Positions 26,100-35,035 of a DNA stretch of 64,000 bases are shown piece by piece. Within the stretch, counting starts at the first letter, position 1, and every line of letters starts with the position of its first letter. A program made the translations under genes and the position numbers. The notes under the pieces were generated by a model. That model was not told the DNA's origin. It did no database searches and saw only the letters and a list, made by a program, of their open reading frames with translations. Location: NCBI GenBank assembly GCA_902802045.1, contig CADCKQ010000002.1, forward strand, positions 186,001 to 250,000. Reading direction: 5' to 3'. The DNA is from Oscillospiraceae bacterium. Lineage in GTDB: Bacteria > Bacillota > Clostridia > Oscillospirales > Oscillospiraceae.

Positions 26100-27341
26100 T
26101 CAGTTCATCATGCTCCTGGCTGCCTCCAGAAGGCAGAGCTTTCCGGATTCGTATGTGAGCCCGCCCTGAAGATATACGTTGTAAGGCTCTCTCATCGGCC
26201 CGTCCGCGCTGAGCTCCCCTGTGGCGCCCTGGATAAAGGTCCCCGCGGCCATGACCACATCGCAGTCGTAGCCCGGCATAGGTGAGGGCTCGGGAGACAC
26301 ATAGGCGTCTATCGGAGAGGCGCTCTGGATGCCTTTGCAGAAACTGACCAGGTTTTCGGGCGTTTTGAGCTTTATCACCTGTATAATATCATGCCTTTCC
26401 TCGTCGAAGGAGGGCAGAACTTCAAAACCGAGCATGTCCAGAAGCGAAGAAGCAAATATCATGCTCTTAAGAGCCTGAGCCGTGGTGTGCGGCGCCATGA
26501 AAAGCCCCTGGAGGAGCATCCTGTTGTTGCCCAGAGTTGCCCCGCACTCGCCTCCGATCCCCGGAACAGTGAGCCTGCAGGCCGCTTTATCCACAAACTC
26601 CTCTTTCCCGCAGATATAGCCGCCTCTGGGGGCAAGTCCCCCGCCCGGGTTCTTGATAAGGGAGCCCGCGATCAGATCCGCACCGACCTGTGTCGGCTCT
26701 GTCTTCTCCGTAAACTCGCCGTAGCAGTTGTCGACGAATATCCTTATCGAGGGGTCCTCTCCCCTCACGGCAACGATTATCTCCCCTATCTGAGAGACGG
26801 AGAAGGCCCTCCTGCCAGAATATCCGGGAGATCTCTGGATAAGGACTGTTCTGATATTCCTGTCCTCCCTGATAGCCTTTATGATCTCCGGAATATCGGG
26901 CGTTCCGTCGTACTTAAGTCCGACGACTTTGTGGGCGATCCCGTAGTATCTGAATGTCCCGTACTCGCCCTGCTCCTTTCCTATGACCGTATTGAAGGTG
27001 TCGTAAGGCTCTCCAGTGGCCGAGAGGATGGTCTCTCCGGGGTTTACAAGGGCAAATACCGCGGCGGTGATGGCGTGCGTTCCGTTTACGAAATCGAGCC
27101 GCACCAGCGCTTTCTCGGCTCCGAAGACATCTGCCCAGACGGCGTCTATGGTCTCTCTTCCGAGATCGTCGTATCCGTAGCCTGTGGTGCCCGCGAAGCA
27201 GGAATCGGATACTCTGTGCTTCTTGAAAGCGTCGAGTACCTTCTTTGTGTTGAAAAGCGCGACGGCGTCTGTCCTTTCGAACATCTCCCGGCATCTTTCC
27301 TCGGCTTTATCGGAGATCTTGTAAAGTTCCACTTCAGTCAT
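26100..27341 (-). CDS. PLP-dependent methionine gamma-lyase-like protein (YnbB/aluminium-resistance family)
   Basis: 413 residues. Belongs to the Met_gamma_lyase group formerly called aluminium resistance proteins: FAGTTGYGYDDLGR near the N-terminus, the PLP-binding region with Lys230 in GSLIKNPGGGLAPRGGYICG, and VDNCYGEF just before. Fold type I enzymes of this kind are expected to cleave sulfur amino acids, but the specific substrate is not established. Its start overlaps the end of murD by 8 nt and ligA follows 4 nt later. Confidence 0.9.
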   Translation of the reverse strand: MTEVELYKISDKAEERCREMFERTDAVALFNTKKVLDAFKKHRVSDSCFAGTTGYGYDDLGRETIDAVWADVFGAEKALVRLDFVNGTHAITAAVFALVNPGETILSATGEPYDTFNTVIGKEQGEYGTFRYYGIAHKVVGLKYDGTPDIPEIIKAIREDRNIRTVLIQRSPGYSGRRAFSVSQIGEIIVAVRGEDPSIRIFVDNCYGEFTEKTEPTQVGADLIAGSLIKNPGGGLAPRGGYICGKEEFVDKAACRLTVPGIGGECGATLGNNRMLLQGLFMAPHTTAQALKSMIFASSLLDMLGFEVLPSFDEERHDIIQVIKLKTPENLVSFCKGIQSASPIDAYVSPEPSPMPGYDCDVVMAAGTFIQGATGELSADGPMREPYNVYLQGGLTYESGKLCLLEAARSMMN

Positions 27342-28722
27342 TTCCGGATATATACTCCATGATTATTTTCTTGAAATGCTTGCCTCTCTCGTCGAAATTC
27401 CTGAACCGGTCGAAGGAGGCGCAGGCGGGAGAAAACAGAACTATATCTCCCTCTTCGGCGCTTCCGGCAGCAGCTTTAACGCACTCGTCGAAATCGTCTA
27501 TAACGGTCACGGGGACCTTTTCATCCCTGAATTTCGAGTTTTCAACGGCTTCCCTGATCTTCTCCGCAGTGTGTCCGGTGAGAAACACCTTCTTGGCATA
27601 GAGATTCAGGTCGTCCCCCAGCGTGTCGAAGGGTATCTTCTTGTCGTAGCCGCCGCAGATCACTACGGGCTTTTTCGGCATTGAGATAAGCCCCGCGTGG
27701 GTCCTCGAGGGCGAGGAGCCTATAGAGTCGTTAATATATCTTATTCCCCTGTGGACGGCAAAGGTCTCGAGCCTGTGCTCGACGCCCCTGAAGCTGGTCA
27801 TGACCTTCACCATGTCTTCTTTGGAGACATAATCGTTGACGGCCGCGAAAGCGGTCAGGGAGTTCATGACATTGTGCCTTCCGGGAACGACGATATCCGA
27901 GGCCTTCATTATGAATTCGCTCTTCCCGTCGATATTTCCGATAATATCGTCCCCGTCGAGATAAAAGCCATTATCCAGTCTATCGGAGATCGAAAACCAT
28001 CTGACTTTAGAGGGCGCGAGGGCATCGAAACGCGAGGAGATCCCGTCGTTCTTGTTCAGAATAAAAAGCGCGTCCTTCTTCTGGTTTAAGAAGATGTTCT
28101 TCTTGGCGTCAATATAGTCCTGATAATCCTTGTGCTTGTCGAGGTGGTTCGGCGAGATGTTCGTGATCACCGCCACATCGGGCGAGCATTTCATGCTGTG
28201 CAGCTGGAAGGAGCTGAGCTCCAGTACGGCGAAATCGTCTTTCCCGAAAGAGTCCGCCTCGCAAAGGAGCGGATTTCCTATATTTCCTCCCAGATGGACC
28301 TTATAGCCCGCCTCTTTTAAAAGAAGCGCGATCAAAGTCGAGGTCGTGGTCTTTCCGTCGCTTCCTGTAATGGCCACTGTCCTGCAGGGGCAGACCGAGA
28401 AGAAGACCTCCATCTCAGAGGTTATTATACTTCCGCGCTCCTTAGCTTTTACAAGGTGCTCCTCGAAGGGCATGAGACCGGGAGTCCTGAAAATGATCTC
28501 CTGGTAAAGATCCTCGAGATAATCCTCGCCGAGCTGCAGCTTTAGGTTTCTCGGGAACTCTATCCCGTTTTCCTTGAGAGCTTTCTCGTCCCGCTTGTCG
28601 CAGACGGTCAGGTCGATATCATTTTCGTTCAAAAGCCTAATAAGCGGCAGATTGCTGACTCCGGCGCCTATGACGGCGACGCTTTTGCCTTTAAGTGTTT
28701 CGATATATTCGGAAAGTTTCAT
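27334..28722 (-). CDS. murD: UDP-N-acetylmuramoylalanine--D-glutamate ligase
   Basis: 462 residues. Mur ligase with an N-terminal Rossmann-like domain (VAVIGAGVSNLPLIRLL), the ATP-binding loop GSDGKTTT (120-127), the central NHLDKHKDYQDY segment, and a C-terminal domain with SIGSSPSRTHAGL. It adds D-Glu to UDP-MurNAc-L-Ala in the cytoplasm during peptidoglycan synthesis. It is outside a dcw cluster here and leads the murD-lyase-ligA run. It diverges from the RNase P RNA gene. Confidence 0.95.
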   Translation of the reverse strand: MKLSEYIETLKGKSVAVIGAGVSNLPLIRLLNENDIDLTVCDKRDEKALKENGIEFPRNLKLQLGEDYLEDLYQEIIFRTPGLMPFEEHLVKAKERGSIITSEMEVFFSVCPCRTVAITGSDGKTTTSTLIALLLKEAGYKVHLGGNIGNPLLCEADSFGKDDFAVLELSSFQLHSMKCSPDVAVITNISPNHLDKHKDYQDYIDAKKNIFLNQKKDALFILNKNDGISSRFDALAPSKVRWFSISDRLDNGFYLDGDDIIGNIDGKSEFIMKASDIVVPGRHNVMNSLTAFAAVNDYVSKEDMVKVMTSFRGVEHRLETFAVHRGIRYINDSIGSSPSRTHAGLISMPKKPVVICGGYDKKIPFDTLGDDLNLYAKKVFLTGHTAEKIREAVENSKFRDEKVPVTVIDDFDECVKAAAGSAEEGDIVLFSPACASFDRFRNFDERGKHFKKIIMEYISGND

Positions 28723-28748
28723 ATTTCACCGGCTGTAAATAAGATTTG

Positions 28749-28776
28749 TTGACTTAATCGATAAAATGTGTAAAAT
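28749..28776 (+). promoter_or_regulatory. Promoter of rnpB
   Basis: TTGACT (28749-28754) and TAAAAT (28771-28776), 16-nt spacing, ending 5 nt before the first base of the P1 stem of RNase P RNA. Confidence 0.8.
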
Positions 28777-28781
28777 AAACT

Positions 28782-29119
28782 GAGCAGACCGAGCGGCCGC
28801 GGGTATAAGGCGAAAGCCTGTATCTGAGGAAAGTCCGGGCTCCGCAGGGCAAGGATAACGGGTAACGCCCGCCAGGGGAAACCCTCGGACAAGTGCAACA
28901 GAAATATACCGCCGGATCCTTCCGGTAAGGGTGGAAAAGTGAGGTAAGAGCTCACTCGTCGCATGGAAACATGTAGTCGCTGTAAACTCTATCCGGAGCA
29001 ACACCGTGGATGAACATTGAGATCGGCCCGATCGTTCAGAGGAGGTGGCTAGAGCCTGATGGCAACATCAGGACCAGATAGATGGCCGCAAAGACAGAAC
29101 CCGGCTTACAGATCTGCTT
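28782..29119 (+). ncRNA. rnpB: RNase P RNA, type A
   Basis: The catalytic-core signatures are present: GAGGAAAGTCCGGGCTCC near the 5' end and ACAGAACCCGGCTTACAG near the 3' end (the P4 strands and flanks). The P1 stem pairs AGCAGA (28783-28788) with TCTGCT (29113-29118), giving about 338 nt. It processes 5' ends of pre-tRNAs. It has its own promoter and terminator and lies between murD (divergent) and a minus-strand lipoprotein gene (convergent). Confidence 0.95.
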
Positions 29120-29126
29120 TAAAAAA

Positions 29127-29150
29127 TGACGGCATTTGCCGTCACTTTTT
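29127..29150 (+). terminator. Terminator of rnpB
   Basis: TGACGGCA/TGCCGTCA (29127-29134, 29137-29144) hairpin followed by CTTTTT. It is preceded by AAAAAA, so it may act in both directions. Confidence 0.88.
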
Positions 29151-29198
29151 AATTTTATTCAATTTTATCCCATGAGGGTTTATAAGTCAAACACAATA

Positions 29199-29726
29199 TC
29201 AGACACCGTCCGAATTGCCCATCGTAAATGTGTTGTTCCTCAGAACTTCCCAGGAGACTCTGACCGTCGGATCTTCCAGCAGCGCGGCCATCTCCTCTGC
29301 CGTTCCGGAGTCCTCGAATGCTCCCCTCTCGGACTCCCAGTCCTCGAAGCAGCTGTCGATAAGCGCGTATATGCTCATGAAGTTCTCGTCGAAGACCGCC
29401 TGATCTTCGGCAGACAGACTCTCGAAGGCCTTGAGCATATTGTCTCTCATGGCGGGAACATCCGTATTCCGGAGATCCTCGTCCGCGGCAAATTTCAGTA
29501 CCTCGCAGGCAGCCATAGCTAACTTGAGCGAAGAACCGGCGGTTCCGGGATGCCAGCTGATGACGGGCGAGAAAAATTTCTCGCAAAAGTCCTCTGCCGA
29601 GGGGGCCTCTTCAGCTGTATTCTCATCGGCCTGAGCGGGCGCCTGCGCGGCCGGAGCCTTTGCTCCGCATGCCGCCAGCGAGAATACCAAAGCGAGGGTT
29701 AATGCCAGGGTTATAAATCTTTTCAT
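29199..29726 (-). CDS. Hypothetical lipoprotein
   Basis: 175 residues. The signal peptide ends in SLAAC (Cys20), followed by an Ala/Pro/Glu-rich linker and a helical acidic domain of about 125 residues with two Cys (CEVL and CFED). Family not recognised. Its start lies 1 nt after the stop of the zinc-ribbon membrane protein gene upstream, so the two form an operon at the cell envelope. Confidence 0.7.
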   Translation of the reverse strand: MKRFITLALTLALVFSLAACGAKAPAAQAPAQADENTAEEAPSAEDFCEKFFSPVISWHPGTAGSSLKLAMAACEVLKFAADEDLRNTDVPAMRDNMLKAFESLSAEDQAVFDENFMSIYALIDSCFEDWESERGAFEDSGTAEEMAALLEDPTVRVSWEVLRNNTFTMGNSDGV

Positions 29727-29727
29727 T

Positions 29728-30183
29728 TTACTTCAAGAATCCGATCTTGCAGACTATCGGGGGCTCTTTTGCCAGTCCCTTGCAGGCGTTTACCAGGCAG
29801 ATTATATCAACTACGGCCAGAACGACTATCGCGATACTTCCGGCGATACCGACTATGACCGTCCAGAACAGCGCTGCGGTTATCAGGCCGAGCAGAACTT
29901 CACATATAAAAAGCTTCAGTGACTGTTTTACATGGAAACGTACATAGGGCGAATCGCCCGCAGCCAGAAGGCCGATGATTATTCCCATCAGGCTCACGCA
30001 GTACATAAGTATGGCATAGAGTTTGTTGTTCGCGATGTCTTCGGGCGAAAACTCGGAGGTATGGTCATAGATATCGGTGACGGCAGCTCTCGGTTCGGCT
30101 ATGGCGCCGAATTTGAAACCGCACTCGGGACAGAATTTCGCGACATCTTCGACCTGCGCGCCGCAGTTATTGCATGTTTTCAT
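29728..30183 (-). CDS. Zinc-ribbon membrane protein, DUF4870/Tic20-like
   Basis: 151 residues. An N-terminal zinc ribbon (C4, C7, C18, C21 in MKTCNNCGAQ...FCPECG) is followed by a four-helix membrane domain resembling DUF4870/Tic20 (ILMYCVSLMGIIIGLLA, SPYVRFHVKQSLKLF). The YVRFHxKQSL motif is characteristic. I set the start at ATG 30183 because an AAAGGAG site lies 9 nt upstream and the ribbon begins there; the longer frame to 30267 has no support. Function unknown. Confidence 0.85.
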   Translation of the reverse strand: MKTCNNCGAQVEDVAKFCPECGFKFGAIAEPRAAVTDIYDHTSEFSPEDIANNKLYAILMYCVSLMGIIIGLLAAGDSPYVRFHVKQSLKLFICEVLLGLITAALFWTVIVGIAGSIAIVVLAVVDIICLVNACKGLAKEPPIVCKIGFLK

Positions 30184-30273
30184 ATAAATTGTCTCCTTTC
30201 GATATTTGGAACATACGTATAATACCACTGTTGAATGAAAAATAATTAACAGGCCATTAATTTTCAAATATAA

Positions 30274-30304
30274 ACGGTACCTGCCTGTTTCAGGCGGGTA
30301 CCGT
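30274..30304. terminator. Hairpin at the 3' end of the TIR/LRR operon
   Basis: 14-nt arms ACGGTACCTGCCTG (30274-30287) and CAGGCGGGTACCGT (30291-30304), one mismatch, loop TTT. It lies 16 nt past the stop of the SLOG gene on the minus strand and is followed there by an A/T-rich run. Confidence 0.7.
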
Positions 30305-30320
30305 CATGGACTGCCTCTTG

Positions 30321-31922
30321 TCAAATGGAAACATCCGGTTTATTGTCCCGCTGATAGGAGCACCAGTTGCCGTTTTCAGTCAGCTCCTCACGGGAGAGGA
30401 CGGTCAACAGAAGCTCCGTTTGTCCGTACTCTTCGAGCTCCGCGGACATTTTTGCGTAAAAGCGCTCCATTTTCCGGTGGTCGGAGAGAATGCGCGGCAA
30501 GGAGAGCCGGCCATAGAAATTCGCCACGAAGAGCGTTACAGCAGAGATCGTTCCCATCAGGATCTTCAAAACCGTGCGCCAGAACTCCACATCAACTACT
30601 TCGATGCTTGGTCGAAAGATCAGCCCGCCGCAGAAAAGCTCATAGGCCACACCCAGCAGATAAAGCCCTACACTCAAAATCAGTGCGAAATGAACAGTAC
30701 GGTCACTGGCCAAGAGTTTTTCCCCCGAGCCTTTTGCCGCTTTCTGGTGGTACTCCCGCTGCGTCTCCACCCAACAGGAGCGAATGTCATGGGCTTCTCC
30801 CGGCACGTTACCGATCGTCAGGGCGCAGATTGCGTCCAGAATCCACGCGGTCTCCTCCTGCTGCGACCAGGACAACAGCTCAGAGGCCTGGATGCGGCTG
30901 CCCGCATAGCGCAGATAGGTCTGTACCCGCAAGCATTCGGACAGCGCGCGATATTCGATATAGCGGCGGTGACAGTCCGAACGCACGGCATATCGCTGAC
31001 AGCCCCAAGCGGAGACCAGCAAGGCTCCGCAGACGAGGATCATCCAAATCGCCTGAGCCTCGTCGTACATCAAAAACGCAAAGGTCAGCAGGGCGCTGGC
31101 CACAGCGAGCAGTCCAAGCACGCGCCGATACCTCATGGCGTATTGCCTACTGAGTTTTCCCGATGCCAGGCTGATGGCCTCCATTTTTTCCAGAGCGGGA
31201 TCGCTCTCATGTCCTGCGGGGAGCCGTGAGTTTCCCGCCAATGAAACTTCCGTGGCGTTTTGGTTGAAGTCGTCTGTTTTTCGGAGTATATCCAAAACGG
31301 CATCCCAACTCCCCAGAACAGCCGCCGTGCCTGCAGCCTTTACCGCGTTCTCTTCCCGCGGCGTGAAAAGGTGGATCACGGCCTCATTGCTGCCGGAGCG
31401 CGGGGACAGGCCGGACTCGGAATTATAACTGCCGTTCAGGGCAAAGTCCACCGTCTCCGCCGTGCCGCAGCCGTGCTTCCCCGGCTCTCCGTCCCAGAGG
31501 GCCAGCAGCACATGACAATGGGCGGCCACATAGATCCCGACTTGCCGAAATTCATACTCCCGGCTGACGCCGCCGGGAGGGATGGGTTCTATGTTCGGCG
31601 AGACGAACACCTGCTCCGCTCGCTCGCAGTGATGGGCAAAGCGCGCCAGCGCCTCCGGGCCGAAATCCTGCTCGTAATCCGTCCGTTCTCTGGGAAGTAC
31701 CGCAATCAGGGGAATATTCAGTTTTTCCGCAACGTCGGCGCAAAGGAGATCTGCGCCCTCCGCGAGAGAGTTCAGCATCACGAGCGGCGAGTGGGGACAA
31801 AGCCCGCGAAGCTTTTCCAGCTCCGTCTTTACCGCCGCCGTAAGCGCCGGGCGATCCTGTTCACGGATCGCCCGATGCCCGGTGACCCCGATTATGATAG
31901 GAATTGTTCTCTCTGCTATCAT
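30321..31922 (-). CDS. SLOG-like/four-TM (SLATT-like) putative effector
   Basis: 533 residues. The N-terminal 150 residues look like a SLOG (DprA/LOG-like Rossmann) nucleotide-sensing domain: IIIGVTGHRAI (10-20), NSLAEGADLLCADVA (51-65) and strand-helix alternation. Then come a helix with KLSRQYAMRYRR, two membrane helices (267-285, 290-307), a soluble helical part (YIEYRALSECLRVQTYLRYAG, as in SLATT two-TM effector domains) and two more membrane helices (412-433, 452-470). SLOG-SLATT proteins are predicted to open pores on binding a nucleotide signal. ATG 31922 overlaps the stop of the LRR gene (TGATG). Last gene of the operon. Confidence 0.65.
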   Translation of the reverse strand: MIAERTIPIIIGVTGHRAIREQDRPALTAAVKTELEKLRGLCPHSPLVMLNSLAEGADLLCADVAEKLNIPLIAVLPRERTDYEQDFGPEALARFAHHCERAEQVFVSPNIEPIPPGGVSREYEFRQVGIYVAAHCHVLLALWDGEPGKHGCGTAETVDFALNGSYNSESGLSPRSGSNEAVIHLFTPREENAVKAAGTAAVLGSWDAVLDILRKTDDFNQNATEVSLAGNSRLPAGHESDPALEKMEAISLASGKLSRQYAMRYRRVLGLLAVASALLTFAFLMYDEAQAIWMILVCGALLVSAWGCQRYAVRSDCHRRYIEYRALSECLRVQTYLRYAGSRIQASELLSWSQQEETAWILDAICALTIGNVPGEAHDIRSCWVETQREYHQKAAKGSGEKLLASDRTVHFALILSVGLYLLGVAYELFCGGLIFRPSIEVVDVEFWRTVLKILMGTISAVTLFVANFYGRLSLPRILSDHRKMERFYAKMSAELEEYGQTELLLTVLSREELTENGNWCSYQRDNKPDVSI

Positions 31923-34900
31923 CAGCCCTGTATTTCCAGCTCGAAGCCGAAGCTCTGTCCGTCGAGGCTGGCTATGGCCTCCCGCATGTTCCCATTGATG
32001 CTGACACTTTCCAGGTTCTCTGATTCCAGCAGCGGCGTCAGATCGTTGATGTCCTCCGACCATCCCAAATACAGTTTCCGCAGTTCCGGATGATCAGAGA
32101 CGAAAGCCGCCAGGTCCTCATTGCTTCGCAGATCGCCCGACGCGCCGAAATCCACGATCTCACAGTCCGCCAGCGCGCCGATCCATATGGCGGGGTCGGC
32201 GTTCGTAAAGGCAAGCCCCCCAAAGCGACGGATCGAAGCGATCGCCGCAAAGTCTTCCTCCGAAAGCTCCAGCTCGTTGATATTCAGATTAAATCCCTGA
32301 TCCTCGCAGGCAGCGCTGAGGTCACAGTCTGCAAGAGGCGTCAGGTCGGAAACACGGGTGTTGGAGACATCCAGAAAACGCAGCTCCCGCAAATTCTGTA
32401 CACCCTGGATGGAATCCACCCCGGTGCATTTGAGATCCACCCAGCGCAGCTCCGGAAGGGCGAAGAGCGCAGAGACGTCGCTCAGCGCGATGCAGCCCTT
32501 GGCCGAGAACTGCTCCAGGGAAGAGAGCGCCTGAATGCCGTCCAGGCTTTGGATCGGCTGGCCGTAAAGATAAAGCTCCTCCAGGCCGGTGAGTACGCTG
32601 AGCTTGTCCAGATCTGTGATCACGCCCGGAGTGAGAGGCGTCACCTCGTTCGTCTCGCGGTCGTGGAGCTGCAGAGCCGGATTCCCGTTCCGATCCTTGT
32701 GCTCCCAGTCCTCCCAGATGTCATAGCGATTGAAATCAAAAAGCTGACCGCCCGCGATGCCCAGGCGCTTCACATGCCAAAGCAAAGACTTCGGCAGGGT
32801 GTCCAATTCGTCCAGGCTGAGAAGCTCAAGTTCGCCATCAAAGGGCTGCCAGCTTCCGTCGGGATAGGCCACGCTGTAGTCGCCCACGATTCCGGCATCC
32901 ACCAGCTCCTGTGCCTGATCCGCCACCTGCGGCGGGATCTCCAGATGCTTGATCTGCAAGCGGCGGAGCGGAGAGAGGTCGCTGATGGCGTCCAGCCCCA
33001 CAAGCTCTATGCTGTTATAGCTGTGACCGTCCGACAGGCCGGAGAGGATGTTAAGATCGTTCAGATCCTCAATGCTCTCCAGTCGCAGAGAGCCCAGGTC
33101 GATCCCGTCGAATACCGGCAGCGAATAGACGCCCTTCAATCCCAGTCCCGACAGACTGACATTCTCAATCGCGCTCCAATCCTGCAAACGCGGACAGCCG
33201 GCAACCTCTACGTACAGCGCGCCGGGCTTTGCATAAGCGGGCAGGTTCTGTATGCCGTCGAGACTTGTGAGATACATGCAATCGTACAGCATCAGCCTCT
33301 TGATCCCCCAATCCGGCAGGGTGCTCAGATCGGTCAGATTGCAACCCCAGACCTCCAGATTTTCTGTGACGCGGGGCAGCAGGCTCAGGTCGATGCCGCC
33401 GCAGTCGTGCAGGTGCAGGTTTTTCACCTCAGCGCCCTCAAGATAGGGCAGCACGGCTGAGATATCGCCAAAGCGGCTGCCTCCGTTATGGTGCGGATTC
33501 AGATGCAGCCAATCGTAGTGTTTGACATAGGCAAGCCCGGAATAATCCCGGATATCTCCGGCAAAGCCCAGACACAATTTGCCGTTATCCGGCTTGCCCT
33601 CCAGAAAGTCAAGGTCGTTGAGATTGCAGGCGTAAAGTCCGATATCCCACAGCTTTGACAGGCCCTTCAGGAAGGAGGCGTCCCGCAGGGAGTCGGGATT
33701 GTAGTCACACTGGAGATGGATCTGTTCCAGTGAAGAACAGCCCGCAATGGGTGTATAATCCGTGACGCGCTCACAGTATTGGATCTCCAGATGTTTGAGA
33801 TTCTTCATCCCGTTCAGCGCGGAGATATCCCGCAGTTCATGCAGATTGTAGATGTAGAGGGCCTCCAGCTTTGAAGCTTCGGCGAGGAAGGACAGATCGG
33901 CAAGCGGAAGATCAGCATCCAGCCGGCATTCGCGCAGCTTTGTACAGGCAGAGAGGGCGGTGAGGTCCAGCCTGAAGCGCAGATCCTGCCCGTTGCAGAT
34001 ATCCAGGTGTTCCAGCGCGGGCGGGGCGAATGCCGAAAGGTCGGCCTCTTCCATCCGATGGAAATCAAGAAAAACGTTCCTCAGTTTCTCGCAGGAGCTG
34101 AGCGGCGCGTAGTCTTTCACCTGCGTGGAGTGCATGTCGAAGTCGTGCATACCTGCTCCGGCAAGCCAGTCAAGGCTGTCAATTTCGCAATCAGAGATGG
34201 ACACGCCCTCAAGAATAGCAGCTTCGCTCAGATTCGGAAGCGAGTCGGCATCTGCCTCCACATTCACCAGTTCCAAAAAACGCAGCTTCGGCATCAGCTC
34301 CAGGAAACGCAAATTGTCATAACGTGTCATGCCATAAGCGTGACCGTCCTCCTTGCTGATCCACCGGGGCTCTCCGTCATCAAAGCTCCGATAGGCCACG
34401 TCGTCATTGACATTGAGCCAGTGTTCACCCGCCTCGCGAAAATCAGCGTCAGTATAATAGCCGAAATAGTCGCCCACGATAACAACGTCCTCGATGGCGG
34501 CCAGATCCTCCTCTGTAAGGCCCGCCGGGATGTATATCTCCCCGAACGACTGAGCCGTGCCCGGTACGGTTTCCTCTTTTTTCGCGCCGCGCCAGATCAC
34601 GAGGCCTACCAGGGCAATCAGCACCATGGCGGCCGCCGTCAGAATCAGGGGCAGTTTCGACTTCTGCTTCGGCAGCGCATCAATGATGCGCTCGGCTGTG
34701 TGAGCCGTGTCGCGCCCGGATGCGGGGATGATATTGCTGGCGTAGAGCGCGTTTTTGATTTTGTCCGGGATGGGCGCGGAATCCAGCTGAAGCGGCAGCA
34801 CGTTTTCCGCCCCCGCGGCGATAAGGTCGAGCAGCGCGCCCGTTTTGCTGTCGTCTGCATAGAAACCCTCGGACAGCGCCGCCAGCACGAGATCGTTTTT

Positions 34901-35014
34901 CCCCGGCGCTTGCTCCGACACTCGCAGCCCTCTGGTTTTCAGCGCGTCCAATAACGGCTGCAGCGCCGCGCGGTCGGCATCGCCGCACAACAGATGGATC
35001 ACTTTTTTACTCAT
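31922..35014 (-). CDS. Giant TIR-like/TM/leucine-rich-repeat protein
   Basis: 1030 residues. Residues 1-113 are a TIR-like Rossmann fold (KKVIHLLCGDADRAALQPLLDAL, NDLVLAALSEGFY, NVLPLQL). The position of the catalytic Glu is not conserved (DSKTGALL), so NADase activity is unlikely. One membrane helix (121-141) is preceded by KQKSK. The remaining 880 residues are a long array of irregular 20-24-residue leucine-rich repeats (LEALYIYNLHELRDISALNGM-type units), probably more than 20. With the TIR side inside, the LRR arm would lie outside. It follows the TIR-TM-LRR gene by 21 nt and is coupled to the SLOG gene. Confidence 0.7.
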   Translation of the reverse strand: MSKKVIHLLCGDADRAALQPLLDALKTRGLRVSEQAPGKNDLVLAALSEGFYADDSKTGALLDLIAAGAENVLPLQLDSAPIPDKIKNALYASNIIPASGRDTAHTAERIIDALPKQKSKLPLILTAAAMVLIALVGLVIWRGAKKEETVPGTAQSFGEIYIPAGLTEEDLAAIEDVVIVGDYFGYYTDADFREAGEHWLNVNDDVAYRSFDDGEPRWISKEDGHAYGMTRYDNLRFLELMPKLRFLELVNVEADADSLPNLSEAAILEGVSISDCEIDSLDWLAGAGMHDFDMHSTQVKDYAPLSSCEKLRNVFLDFHRMEEADLSAFAPPALEHLDICNGQDLRFRLDLTALSACTKLRECRLDADLPLADLSFLAEASKLEALYIYNLHELRDISALNGMKNLKHLEIQYCERVTDYTPIAGCSSLEQIHLQCDYNPDSLRDASFLKGLSKLWDIGLYACNLNDLDFLEGKPDNGKLCLGFAGDIRDYSGLAYVKHYDWLHLNPHHNGGSRFGDISAVLPYLEGAEVKNLHLHDCGGIDLSLLPRVTENLEVWGCNLTDLSTLPDWGIKRLMLYDCMYLTSLDGIQNLPAYAKPGALYVEVAGCPRLQDWSAIENVSLSGLGLKGVYSLPVFDGIDLGSLRLESIEDLNDLNILSGLSDGHSYNSIELVGLDAISDLSPLRRLQIKHLEIPPQVADQAQELVDAGIVGDYSVAYPDGSWQPFDGELELLSLDELDTLPKSLLWHVKRLGIAGGQLFDFNRYDIWEDWEHKDRNGNPALQLHDRETNEVTPLTPGVITDLDKLSVLTGLEELYLYGQPIQSLDGIQALSSLEQFSAKGCIALSDVSALFALPELRWVDLKCTGVDSIQGVQNLRELRFLDVSNTRVSDLTPLADCDLSAACEDQGFNLNINELELSEEDFAAIASIRRFGGLAFTNADPAIWIGALADCEIVDFGASGDLRSNEDLAAFVSDHPELRKLYLGWSEDINDLTPLLESENLESVSINGNMREAIASLDGQSFGFELEIQG

Positions 35015-35035
35015 ATCTCATCCTCCATAAAAGAA

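Noticed and set aside
31923..32063. Longer start for the SLOG-like protein
   Set aside because: The extra 47 residues lie inside the LRR gene and are not SLOG-like; the TGATG overlap and conserved N-terminus favour 31922.
32090..33460. 456-codon plus-strand frame inside the giant LRR gene
   Set aside because: Antisense shadow of the LRR repeats; the apparent repeats in it mirror the LRRs.
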